From Ephemerocybe angulata (lineage: Eukaryota; Basidiomycota; Agaricomycetes; Agaricales; Psathyrellaceae): a stretch of DNA of 64,000 nt. The first letter of the stretch is position 1; each line of letters starts with the position of its first letter. Below are positions 30,301 through 40,411 of the stretch, in pieces. Location of the stretch: contig JAACJK010000227.1 in assembly GCA_013368325.1 (NCBI GenBank), forward strand, positions 310,001-374,000. Direction: 5' to 3'. A program made the position numbers and the translations under genes. The notes beneath the pieces were generated by a model, which had not been told where the DNA came from, ran no database searches, and saw only the letters and a list, made by a program, of their open reading frames with translations.

Positions 30301-32937
30301 GCCCTTTTTTTCCAATAATACAAAGCGCGTGTGCTCACAGCTTGGGTATTTCAATTCATAGGAAGTAAGTCTTGTTTCATACCGAACACAGAGCATGTGC
30401 TCACGCCACGGGTGTTTTGATTTACAGGAAGTTAGTCCTATTTCGTCCCGAACACGAAGATTGTGGTGCTCATGGATTGGGCCCGGGGTTTCAATGTCTA
30501 GCTCGTCAGCCCTATTTTTTCCTGAATGCTTATATCCAAGCACTCACCGCTCGACCTTTGAATTTATAGAAAGTAGGTCCTGTTTTGCCCCGAATACAAA
30601 GATTGTGGTGCTCACGGAACCCGCGTTACCAACGTATAGCACGTAAGTCTTGTTCCGCCCGAAGTACAAAGAGTGTGGTACATCGTAGCAAGTAAGTCCT
30701 GTCTTTACGCCAGTGCGCAAATTGGGGTGCTCAGTGATCGAAGTCTTTACAGGCTGTATGTCCGATTTTGCTTTGAATTCTCACTGCTGAGACCTTCTGG
30801 CTCGCTTCCCTGCCATTTACAGGACGCAGTTGGTCCTGTTTCGCCCCGAATACCGAATATGTGGTACTCACAGATTGTGATCTTTGAAACTCCAGCGTGT
30901 AAGTTTGTTTCACCCGAATACAAGAGTTGGGTGCTGACGGATTGGAGGTTCTCAATTCACAGCGCGTAAGTCTTGTTTCGTCCCAAATACGAAGAGTGTG
31001 GTCTTCACAGGCCGCGGCCTTTCAATTTAGGGAGTAATGCTGCGGCACGCAAGCCAGCGTGTAAGTCTGTTTCACCCGAATACAAGAGTTGGGTGCTGAC
31101 GGATTGGAGGTTCTCAATTCACAGCGCGTAAGTCTTGTTTCGTCCCAAATACGAAGAGTGTGGTCTTCACAGGCCGCGGCCTTTCAATTTAGGGAGTAAT
31201 GCTGCGGCACGCAAGCCAGCGTGTAAGTCTGTTTCACCCGAATACAAGAGTTGGGTGCTGACGGATTGGAGGTTCTCAATTCACAGCGCGTAAGTCTTGT
31301 TTCGTCCCGAATACGAAGACTGTGGTGTTCACGGGTCGCGGCCTTTCAATTTATAGAAAGTAAGCCCTGTTTTGCATTGACTAAGGGCTCACGGCCCTGG
31401 GTTCTTCATCCTCCAATTCACAGATCACACACACACACACAGATAGTAAGTCTCGTTTCGTCCCGAATTCCGGTAGCTGAGTCCTTACGGTTTACGTCTA
31501 TAGCAAGTAAGCCTGTTTGCCCTGAATCCTCGTTGCGGAGAGCTTATGGCTCGAGTTATTTCAATCCACAGCTCGTACGTCCGGTCCTGTCTCAAACCCT
31601 GATAGCTAAGTCCTCACAATTTGGGCCTCTGAATTAATAGACCGTGAGGCATCTATCGTCCCCGTATCTTCATAGATAAGCTCACAGTCCGGGTCTTCGA
31701 TCTTTGGAAATAATAGCAAGTAAGCCTGTTTGTCCTGAATCATTATAGTTGTGTGCTTACGCCCAGTGAGAAGTCCGTCTGCGCCGAGAGGCTCAGATCG
31801 GCTGACAGCGGAAAGTGAGTATGGGAGTCTGCCCTCACAGGCCCATGTCGGACCCTGGGTCTTTATATACATTCATAATACACTATATAGCCCTTTTTCT
31901 CAAAATTCTACTCACTTTCTTACATATATCTACTGAGAGATATCGTTTTCTTGAGATCTAAGCTTCGCGCAATCCGCAAGTTCTGTTGAAAGGCGTGCTG
32001 TGGCGAGTGTACCTAACATACGTCATGCGCTTAAGTCGCGCACTTGGGTGTACCCGTGCACTGTCACTCTCTTCCTCTCCCATCGTTGCAGCACCATCCC
32101 GCCGCAGCGAATTCGCTCCTCCTCTTACTCAAACCCTCCCACACACGCCTGCTCCCGAAGTGCTCTACGATATACGCAGGCATGCACTGGCGATGTCATC
32201 GGCTCGACCTTCACCCAACTCGTAGCCATCATCGCGCTCGTGGGGGCAAGACGCGCGTCGGCGGTGTGCGTGGATATGTGCCATGCGCATGCAGCGGGGT
32301 ACGATGTTGGTACGCGGGAGGGGTGGGGGCAAGGTGGGAGGGGACTAGTGAGGTCGGCGTTTTGGTGAAGTGTTCCTTCTTATGCTGGCGTCTTGAATGA
32401 TTCCTTATCGCATGGCACATCCTGTCAGCCATCTCGCCTTTCGTACGACTGGCGGGGCCACTCCAACCTTATTACACGCTCTTCCTCGTCAACCTCAAGT
32501 CAACCTCGCCGACCTCTTTGATCCCAACCCTCCTTCTCCCCCCTTGGCGTGCATCACCTGCACTTTGCCGGCTATCACCTCCTCTCCCCATTCCCGCTGT
32601 AGGTTCCCTTGCTGTATGTGATATGCACCCGCAGCGCGGCGGTCCCTTGAGCGATAGGGCCATGCTAGCCGGTTGTTCCTCCCGCACTCTGACGGGCCAG
32701 TTTTTGAATGCTTTGGAAATTTGTATCTATATTATTACATGCCCAAATCTGATTAGATTTTTCCATTCCACTGTCGTCCGATCTGGGCCTTTCTGAGAAG
32801 ATATGGACTGTCAAAAAGATGCCCACAGTGCTTTCAAGTGCCTCAGAACGCTTTTTCAAGCGGAGGCTGAGATTACCGCTCTCGTCCGCTCTGGGAAGAT
32901 TGACTTCTCACTGGGGCTTACGCGCTTACGGCCTTTT

Positions 32938-32986
<49 letters not shown>

Positions 32987-34151
32987 ATATGCAGCTTGTA
33001 CGCCCACCTCTGTCCCCATTGCCCAATTTTCACGACTGATGGCTGGGAATTCAAATTTATAGGGGGTAAGTGGTTGTTTCGCTTCAAATACCTGTCGTGT
33101 ACTCACGGATTGGTGTCCTTCTATTTACAGCGTGTATGTCCTGTCTCATTTCGCGTCCTCGTATCTGAGTGCTCACAGCTCGGTCCTTTGTATCTACAGG
33201 CTGTAAGTCGTGTTTTCCGATGGGAAAATGCGTGGTACTTACGAATCGGTGTCCCTATTTACAGCGTGTAAGTCCTGCTTTGACTCCCATACGAGAAGTC
33301 CATTGCTCATGTATCATCGTATTTCTATTTTATAGCTTGTAAGTCCTGTTCCTCCACGAATCCGCATAGCTGGGGGCCTAATGCACACATATTTAAAATT
33401 CTTTCGTAGGAAGTAAGTCTTATTCCGTCCCAAATTCTCATACCTGAGTATTCACATCTCGTGCTCCCTAAAATCATAGATTGTAAGTCCTGTTTTGCCC
33501 CGGTACGAGGATTGCAGGGCTCACGGATTGGGATCTTATAATTTATAGGGTGTATGTCCTGTTTCGCCCTGAGTTTTCTGAGATGATGGCTTACGGCTCT
33601 GGCCTTTCAACATATAGAGAGTAAGACTTGCTGCTTCAAGTCCTCCGACTGAGTGCTCACAACTTGGGCCTCCGTCAATGGACGTTATAGTTCGTACGTC
33701 CTCAGTCTAGCTTTACCCCGAATCCAAATAGTTGAGGTCTCACGGCTCTCTCAATTTACAGCTTGTATGTCCTCGGGTATCCTGACTCCTCATAGTTGAG
33801 CGCTCACAGCTTGGGCCCTGGGACTTATAGGATGTAAGTCCTAACTACCCCCGAAATATAAAGACCGTGATGTTCATGGCTCGAACTCTTTTGAAATATA
33901 GACAGTACGGGCTGTTTTATCCCCAACGGTTCCCATTGTTTGCTCATAGACCGGGCTCGATGAATTTACAGGTTGTAAGTTGTGCTACAACTCGGAAGCC
34001 CCCAGCACACCGGATAACTCACCCCCAATGTTGTCCTTGCACTCCAGAGAAAGATGCAAGAAGAAGACTCTTCCAGATGTAGGTTCACTTAATGTACCCT
34101 GCGTTCACAACTCATGAATACTTCCGCACAGTCGAAGAACTCGACGACTAG
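27352..34151 (+). CDS. ULD gene 3: ubiquitin-like domain protein with 59 micro-exons
   Basis: The predicted product is about 443 aa from 66 exons over 6.8 kb. Large exons are 27352-27409, 27475-27933, 27998-28131, 28189-28457 and 28513-28636. Then come 59 micro-exons (28713-33974), then 34048-34078 and 34132-34151. The start is MWSMLSGLFWSC. A long Pro/Glu linker is followed by FCGSRNNTFGQVNITNVHGN, the ULD core DALGETITLPWSVVPTY and CPKCG...CRQC. The chain then passes through the micro-exon region and ends RKMQEEDSSRFEELDD. Every large-exon junction keeps frame, with lengths 269 and 124 nt shared with the paralogues. The micro-exon part has a leucine-zipper-like heptad pattern. One intron (31720-32994) is enlarged by inserted DNA. 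The large exons are well supported; splicing of the array needs RNA data. Confidence 0.65.
30896..31381 (+). repeat. 162-bp higher-order triplication inside array 3
   Basis: Starts at 30896, 31058 and 31220 are 162 bp apart, with near-identical sequence. Each period carries the codon cgc and, at the junctions, a 30-nt stretch (31031-31060, 31193-31222) between a tttag acceptor and a gtaagt donor. The 30-nt stretch decodes as GVMLRHASQR without a stop. The inserted coding length per copy (33 nt) keeps frame. Confidence 0.8.
31720..32994 (+). other. Enlarged array intron with inserted DNA and poly-T tract
   Basis: The regular array stops after the caa codon at 31717 and resumes with ctt at 32995. 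The 1.27 kb between has no array units and no gene I recognise. At its right end a run of about 50 T (32935-32985, one C) directly precedes gatatgcag and the ctt codon. It therefore sits where a polypyrimidine tract belongs. Short frames within (about 32000-32660) look random. Confidence 0.55.
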
Positions 34152-35264
34152 GAATTCCGCCGGCCTTGAGCCAAACGCCTCGAATGTCCCCCACGACCTG
34201 TGCGCATTTCCTCCTCTTCTGAGGTGACCTACTAATCTATGATTCAGGGTTTCCTTTTCTATTCTATTTCTCCTCTCAACGCCGCCTTCAACGCTGCTTT
34301 CCACACTCTTATGTATTGTGTCGTGTGTTGTTCTGTATATCCTGGAAATCTATTCTATTCTATGTGATAAAATGTACTTCTCATTCGTCAGTCTCGCAAA
34401 TATCCATGCTCGGTCAGCTGTTTTGCCATGTTCCAGGTTCAGTTGCACGATGCGAGCGAACCAACGACGCCGATGAGACGAGCGACGAAGAAAGGAGCGA
34501 AAATGGGCAAGCCGTCCTTCGCGACGATAGCCGTGTTTCGCCGCACACATCGAAGTGAGTCTATTAGCCGAGTGCTGAAGCCAAGGTGCGATGTGAACGA
34601 GGAGCACGGCTTGTGCACCCATCCAGTCACATAGAGGGCGCCCTAGCCACCCCAAAACCTGGTGTCTTGTCTATCTGTATCCGCCCATCTCTATGCGCGA
34701 GCCGCCGAACCAGCGAGCACTCGGTCGGGCGGCGAACTGTACATATATTAACCAGAGGCCACAAAACGAGCATATCGTATTGTATACAGACCCAATGAAG
34801 ATTTGCACAAAGCGACAGAAAAGGAAAAATTCCCATATAAAGCAAGTGGAGTTGCTATATATGGGGAAAAAGCGCCATGGCGCTTTTCGGGCGCTTTGTG
34901 TACTCTAATGTCAATGACTCTGAGAATGCGTGCTGTAGATCACGAGAGCAAAGCTGCTTGGCGAAGGAAAGGAAAAGAAGCGCTGAATCCAAAACAGAAG
35001 GTCGAGCGTACACGGATGGAAGAAAACGGCTGAACGACATAAAAGCATTGTGGCCGCGGCGAACACCGAGAAGCGAGCGGAAGGGGCGAACAAACGACCG
35101 GACGTACGTACGAACGAGCCCTCAAAAGCGACCATTAAAACGAAGGACCGAAGGAGTTGAAGGAAGGAAATAATTGACGAAGGAAGAAGACAGGAAGCCT
35201 GAAGAGACGCGAAGGTAAGGCATCGGATGTGGGGATTGGAAGAAGAAGAGAACGAGAAACGAGG
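34152..35264. other. ULD gene 3 3' flank and decayed unit DNA
   Basis: The first 230 bp are the conserved ULD downstream block (tttccacactcttatgtat, cctggaaatct, aaaatgta). The remainder parallels 20870-21558 of the previous unit (for example the gaacaaacgaccggacgta block near 35090 and 21362). No gene is supported. Confidence 0.55.
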
Positions 35265-35901
35265 TCGCCGAAGCCTCTATACAGTACATTCGCCTTCACA
35301 TTCACCTTCACATTCGCATTCACATCTGCCTTCACATTCGCCTTCACATCTGCCCTAAACGGTCCTCCTGTTCTTCTCCAATCCTTCCATTGCTACCGCT
35401 CACTGTCGCCACAACCATGAATACTCCATTGGTCCACGAAAGAGAAGCGACGGTGCGTCCAGCAGCTGCTCGTGTGGTAGATCCGGCGGCCACGGAGGAT
35501 CCCGCGGGTGTCTGGTCGACAACGACGCTCAGCCAGAGGCCGAAGAACATGACGAAGAAGATGTGGGAGCGCAGGTGGCGGGGACAGTCGTATTCCCGAG
35601 CCCTCCGCGCACCCCTCAGGCAGAGGGGGTATACTCTCCTCGATGCTCCATTTCCCGTAATCCATCGGTATGACAACGTTGAGCACAGCCCATAAGTAGG
35701 TCAGAAAGGAAGAACGAAAGGAAGAACGAAGACCCACGAACTGGGGTTCCCCTCTTCAAACGTACTCGTGCATCCTGGTGTCCACCGAATATTGCGCCCC
35801 CGTTCTCACACTATCACTGCAGTCGATTGCTTGGACGAATAGTAGGCGGTGCAGATGGAAGCGCTGTAGAGCGATGGGTTGACGAGGGCGCAGAGGTGCA
35901 T
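35265..35901 (-). pseudogene. Inverted carbonic anhydrase remnant CAinv3
   Basis: On the minus strand the start MHLCALVNPSLYSASICTA matches the CA1 leader. Most of the first exon is then deleted up to a remnant of the tttgaagagggg block and its donor. Exon 2 reads LTYLWAVLNVVIPMDYGKW, then PPLPEGCAEG, against LTYAVGTLKV...VVIMGHYGCGG and APLPEGYAER in the intact copy, so the HxxC zinc ligands are lost. The end has become a minisatellite of cttcacattcg-type units (about 35292-35350), derived from the codons for VEENVKANV. It cannot be a CA enzyme. Confidence 0.75.
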
Positions 35902-36413
35902 CGTGGAGTGTTGTCGCATTTTCTCTGCAATACTTACGTGTCCTTTGAGTGGAAGAGGTAGAAATGGGTAGAGTTGGCGGAGAGCGGAGGAGGAGAGCGG
36001 AAGGGAGAGGGAGAAAGGGAGAGGGGGAGGCATTGGGGCGGCAGCGCGTGGCTGATCACCGCTTTGATCCCCGACGGCATCAACGACCCACGCTAATTCC
36101 GTGTCGCTTCCTTTCCGCGTTCCTTCCTTCCGTCCATCGCTCTGTCCTTTGGTATCTCTACATGAAGGACATGAAATTATAGCATACCAAGGAGGAAAAA
36201 AGCCGTCAGAATGGCCTCCGCGCGCGCTTCAAACAGTCACCCAACAGCGCGCACATCGCCGCTGCCACCTCGTCTTCAGAGCCCCTCTCCCGCCTAGGCG
36301 TACGCTAAGCGCATACACAGCACCACCGCAACTCATCCCTCGCCAACTTTCACCTCGACAAGTTCCACGAGATCGAACAGCTCTACCTGGGCAACGTATC
36401 GTACCGCGCGCGC
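35902..36413. promoter_or_regulatory. Promoter and decayed leader of CA4
   Basis: The ctgatcaccgctttgatccccg block lies at 36052-36073, followed by cccacgctaattcc. The ancestral leader ATG is present at 36211 (MASARASNSHP), but its frame meets a stop (tag). The frame that continues into the enzyme is closed upstream by taa near 36306. The leader therefore no longer joins the core in one exon. Residues homologous to FHEIEQLYLGNVSYRAR are still readable just before the chosen start. Confidence 0.5.
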
Positions 36414-38203
36414 ATGTCACAGGATAACCCCCGCCTGCTGGAGGGATTGGCCTTACGGGGGCAGCGCCCACCTTTTATGATCGTGGATTGTAGCGATAGT
36501 AGGGTGAATGAGGGTGCGATATTCGATGCGGATCCTGGGACGATGTTTGCGGTGGGGAATATTGCGAATATGTTTGAGGAGGGGGATGTTAGCTCGTACG
36601 TCGTCGGTCCTGTTTCTTTCTTTCTCCTTTCCTTTCCTACCTTCCTTCCCTTTCCTTCTTATTTTCCTTTCGTTCGTCCTTAGTTTCGTTCTTGCGTTTG
36701 AACTGCGAGGATGGCACTAACGCGTTGATCTAGGAACGCAGTCCTAACCTACGCCGTAGGCACCCTCAAAGTCAAACACGTCGTCATAATGGGGCACTAC
36801 GGCTGCGGCGGCGTCGCAGCGAGCATGGCGCCCCTCCCTGAAGGCTACGCCGAGCGCTGGCTCGGGCACACGACTCTCCCTGCACTTCCATCGTCTCCCT
36901 TGTCCTCTCCTTCCTCCTCTGGGTCTTCCTCCTCGGCCCCTTCCTCGACTTCGGCTTCCTCGAGCTCACGCTCGAGTGCGCCGGAGGAGCCCGCGGACCT
37001 CGCGGTGCAGCGCTGGATCCTCCCCATCCGCAAGATCTACGAAACGAGTGGGCGGCCGGAGATCCGCGAGCACCGTGAGCGTGTGCAGCGGCTTCTCTCT
37101 TCTCCCTCCACTTCCACCTCTACCGCTACTCCTGAATGGAGTAGGGAGCGCGTCGCGCGCGTTCTTATGGGTGCCGAGAAACTCGAGGACAGCGGGGAGA
37201 AGGGAGAGATTGGAGAGGTGAAGCTGCACGATGGCGCGTTTCGGGCGCTTGTGGAGGAGAATGTGAAGGCAAATGTGTGGAGGCTTGGGAGGAGTCGGGT
37301 TATTAGGGAGGTGAGTTGCTTTCTTCTTTCTCGTTTATTCGTTTGTTGTTCGTTCGGTTTATCGTTTTAGGTGTGGAGTGAAGGTTGTTTCTTTCCTCCG
37401 CATCTCCCTTTCTCGAGCTCTCGTTCGGGGTGTGGGGTCTCTGTTCTTCGCGTTGTCGCGGAATCGCGCGATCGTACTCGCGTTTCGGGGGGTTATGGGT
37501 TGATGGGTGGCCCTCGTGGATCGTTTTTGCTTTTTGGAGCCGTGCGGTCGGGCTCGGGTTCTTCTCGCCTTTGGCAGATCAGCCCACTTTGTTTGTTCTG
37601 CTCTTACTCGTCGTTTTTTCTTCTACTTCCGTTCGCGTTCTGTTAGGGTGAGCGTTGGATGTGCTCTTTCGTCTGCCAGTTTCGACCTTGAACCTTTCCT
37701 TCGTCCCGTTTGTCAAACCTTTTGTTCGTTCGTCCTTTCGTTCATTCGTTCTGGCTCCCGTTGCGTTCCCAGTCATGCTTATCCCCCATGACGATATCGT
37801 CGCGGGCATGTGGCCTCCTGTGTTTAACCTTCTTCATGCCGAGCGACCAGATAATGGGCTCGATGGTGTTGGCTACATCCCACCTGTTGCTCGTGTGATG
37901 TCATCCCTTGACGTTGGATGCGTTCGAACCGAACTTCCACTTTGCTCTGCGTACTTCACTTCCTTTCTTCCTTCCTCCGTTTGCTAGCTCCCTGAGAACT
38001 AACATACTCGTCCTTTACAGCACCACGAAGCCTACACCAAAGCCCTCTCCACTTCGGAGCTGCTGCACCCCGTGTACGTGCACGGGTGGGTGTACGACCT
38101 CGAGACGGGCGTCGTGAGCGATTTGGGCGTGAGTGCGGGCCCGCCGGGGTGGGTCCCACCGCCGGGCGGGGTGCAGGGGTTTCCTGCTATGCGGGGGGCG
38201 TAG
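36414..38203 (+). CDS. beta-carbonic anhydrase CA4, the intact copy
   Basis: It catalyses reversible hydration of CO2 to bicarbonate. Exons are 36414-36595, 36734-37310 and 38021-38203, giving 313 aa. The donors are gtacgt and gtgagt. Zinc and catalytic motifs are complete: Cys26-Ser-Asp28-Ser-Arg30, and His82-Tyr-Gly-Cys85-Gly-Gly. The flanking text FMIVDCSDSRV and VVIMGHYGCGG is typical of plant-type beta-CAs. A Ser-rich insert (about residues 107-135) that differs in every copy separates the zinc core from ADLAVQRWILPIRKIYETSGRPE. The C-terminus is GFPAMRGA. I chose the ATG in MSQDNPRLLEG because upstream frames are closed, so the product probably lacks the organelle leader seen in CA1. 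An upstream intron could still add one. Intron 2 is long (710 bp) for this genome. Confidence 0.82.
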
Positions 38204-38812
38204 GGGAGGGAGGAGTAGTTGGGGAGGGGATCGAGTGGGATGGGGAGGGGATGGGGTGAGTTAATGACTTGGAGAATCGTGGGAGCCGGGAGTAGAGAAG
38301 GCGAGGGGAAGGGGTGTGAAGGCGATATGTGTAAGTACTTGTGGTTTTGGGATCGATATGCATGTTAGACTGCGTTGCTTGGTGGGCACTGGGTGACGTT
38401 GCGTGTTATATATGATCTGGGGACCGATTCGGATTTGTTATTGTCCGTTGGGCTTGGCTGGGGTGTGGTTCTGAATTGCCTGGCTGTGTCCGCGGGGGGA
38501 TGGGAGGGTGATGGGTCTGTTGGAGTCGACGGTTCGAGTTGAAGGGCAGGTACACGTCGTGATCCGTAGGTCATGTAACCAGGTAATGCCGCAAGTTGAA
38601 ATGGTTTTATTGAGTAAGAATTTCTCTCACTAAAAGGTGCATTGATGTTGACCCAAAAAGTGCTTCGTTCTGACCAATGTAACTCATGCTTATATTAGTA
38701 CGAATGTGTGGGAGGTCTCGTTCAACTCCCGCTGCAGCCAGCGAGTACGCGCCATCGTTACCCGGGTCACCACTGTGGCCCTTCACTTTACGGAGGAGGA
38801 CGGTGCGCTATT
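38204..38812. other. Non-coding spacer after CA4
   Basis: No gene is seen. The first 250 bp resemble the sequence after CA5 (57804 onwards), including gatctgggaccgatt, which confirms that those two units are related. Confidence 0.55.
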
Positions 38813-39074
38813 GCTTGTATACAATTCATTCGGAACAAATGTGATGCAGGGTTATCAGACGATACAACGACACCCACTCCCTCCTCCTCCTTCCCCTAGC
38901 CAGTAGTCAGCGCGGTACAAATGGATCAATCTGTTCCCAGGACCGGGCAGCCTTGACAATAGTCGGCTTGTCCGAGTTGTACTTGACATAATGGCTTGTT
39001 TGTAAGTAGCAATTGAGACTGTACGTATCCCCTGATTCGTCCGTAAAGTAGTAGGCGTAATTGTTGTTAGGGCG
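38813..39074 (-). pseudogene. Truncated copy of the gene at 60.7-61.3 kb
   Basis: The minus strand reads NNNYAYYFTDESGDTYSLNC, then QTSHYVKYNSDKPTIVKAARSWEQIDPFV. This is the last third of the conserved protein encoded at 60697-61292, with its 3' flank (gaacaaatgtgatgc) also shared. Homology stops abruptly at 39074 inside the coding part (ttagggcg). Only the 3' end was copied or retained. Confidence 0.8.
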
Positions 39075-39315
39075 TGTAAAGGGACACCTCAAGCTGTTCA
39101 GAGGCCATAGCTTCGACCGCCTCGAAGGAATCTTCGAGGCTCACTACAACGTGCTCAGCCAGACACTTCCAGATGCAGGGCGTGTTGTGCGATGGGAAGC
39201 ACCAGGAAGGCCGAGCTCAGGAAGGATCTGTTGGCCACTGAACCCTTTAGTAGTTTCCTGTAGCATTCCAAATCAGATCCGTAAAGAATCCTCGACTACA
39301 AAGGGGACATTTGGA

Positions 39316-40411
39316 TTATATTGAGGAACTAGGTAAGTGACTTGCGTCATGTAGCGATGCGACCGGCTCCCCTGACAAGAAGGCCCAGAACTGCGGGACA
39401 CTGAGCAGTCCCTTCCCAATGTCGCGTCTCCACTGTACGGCTCTCTTCCAACATGCCATACACGGGGTTAAAACATCCGCATACTCGGAGTATGCGCACA
39501 GCGAAAAGCTTTCATCCGCCACACTCTCGATGAGCCCGCGAGCTGTACGGGGCATATCTTCAACAGTCAAATCGAAATACCGACTCCAACACACACACTC
39601 CGAGTCGTGCATATGACCTTTTGCATTGTAGTAAGGAGCTGGGTTGAGTGCTTTCTCAGCTGCGACGAGGGATATTTGACGATAGCGTAACTGAGATACG
39701 AGTAAGCGTGCTTGTCTATCTGTGATCGGAAAAAGCTCACCCAAGCATAGAGCAGCCTGTGATCCATTTTAGAAATCTCTTCCATATCTTCCAGTGATGT
39801 GGTGATTGTGTAGGGTGCAGCAGCATTTGCGATGCCTGGATAATCGAATTTGACCGCGTAGCACAAACTCATCGCTGGGTGAGTCGTAACAGTCCCTCTA
39901 AACGCCTCATCAGTCTCTTTGTGTGATTTGGGTAGTGAGAGAAAGAGCTCGCACTTGATGAATTCACGGCACATAGCTATCGCCGAATGTACTATATACT
40001 TCTCTGCTGCCTCCCCCAAATCGAAGATGGTCGCCAGATCCAAACTGGACATGTCCGGATACCGCTGATTATGCATGAACTTCATGAGCAACCTCAGCGT
40101 GTCTCCATCCTCCGACAAGGGAACAGGGTCCAAAGACGGGGTGACTGAGTCCGAGGTGGGAAACCCGTTGCTGAAGACCTCCAAACACTTTCGATGCGCG
40201 CCGATCAGCGATCCATCTACGCTACTTTTCAGTATAACGTCGACTTGGAGGGTGCAGTCGGGTTCAACTGCAGTCACGCCACGTACTCTAGATTTAGTGC
40301 TTATACAACGCTAGAGGTGTTATGGAACTTACGAGGACAGCATGTTGCTTCGGGTCCGGAAGCCGCGTCCTTAGAGGTGTGCTCTGGCGTGTCGTCGGTC
40401 ACAGAACTCAT
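39316..40411 (-). CDS. BTB/POZ domain protein
   Basis: Four exons, read leftwards, are 40411-40333, 40267-39955, 39897-39741 and 39654-39316. They give about 295 aa and keep frame throughout. The start is MSSVTDDTPEHTSKD. The BTB fold runs from about residue 30 (DCTLQVDVILKSSVDGSLIG, AHRKCLEVFS) to LGEAAEKYIVHSAIAMCREF. The C-terminal part, with HPAMSLCYAVKFDYPGIANA and a cysteine pair (TPCMACWKRAVQWRRDI), is typical of the large agaricomycete BTB family of unknown role. BTB domains mediate dimerisation and often link to cullin-3 ubiquitin ligases; no direct evidence for that is present here. The intron-2 donor (gtgcga) is weak, and I set that junction by comparison with the paralogue at 59-60 kb. 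Confidence 0.75.

Larger units (their letters stand above)
28637..34047 (+). repeat. Micro-exon array 3: largest array, 59 micro-exons
   Basis: Micro-exons start at 28713, 28776 (9 nt), 28851, 28922, 28989, 29059, 29127, 29197, 29262, 29337, 29404, 29473, 29539, 29606, 29669, 29745, 29813, 29881, 29951, 30021, 30089, 30159, 30227, 30294, 30362, 30428, 30502, 30570, 30640, 30689, 30753, 30823, 30896, 30963, 31031 (30 nt), 31125, 31193 (30 nt), 31287, 31357, 31443, 31504, 31572, 31641, 31717, 32995, 33063, 33131, 33200, 33265, 33336, 33410, 33480, 33549, 33618, 33691, 33762, 33831, 33902 and 33972. All others are 3 nt. Two intron subtypes tend to alternate, one ending gaatttatag before gaa codons, the other ending aatgtatag before cgt or cat codons. 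Two donors are GC (28716, 30826). Micro-exons 3 to 22 decode as YRFLEEERERLESEHQAMEH. Confidence 0.8.

Noticed and set aside
32000..32660. Gene inside the enlarged array intron
   Set aside because: Short overlapping frames on both strands without recognisable motifs or splice logic.
5320..34047. Plain minisatellite with fortuitous splice motifs
   Set aside because: It does not explain the strict 3n spacing, the free indels in the rest of the unit, the absence of stops or the heptads. It remains the null hypothesis until RNA is examined.
36101..36427. 108-codon frame upstream of CA4 as its N-terminus
   Set aside because: It is in a different frame from the enzyme and ends in a stop just after the true start. 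Only its region, not its frame, matches the CA1 leader.
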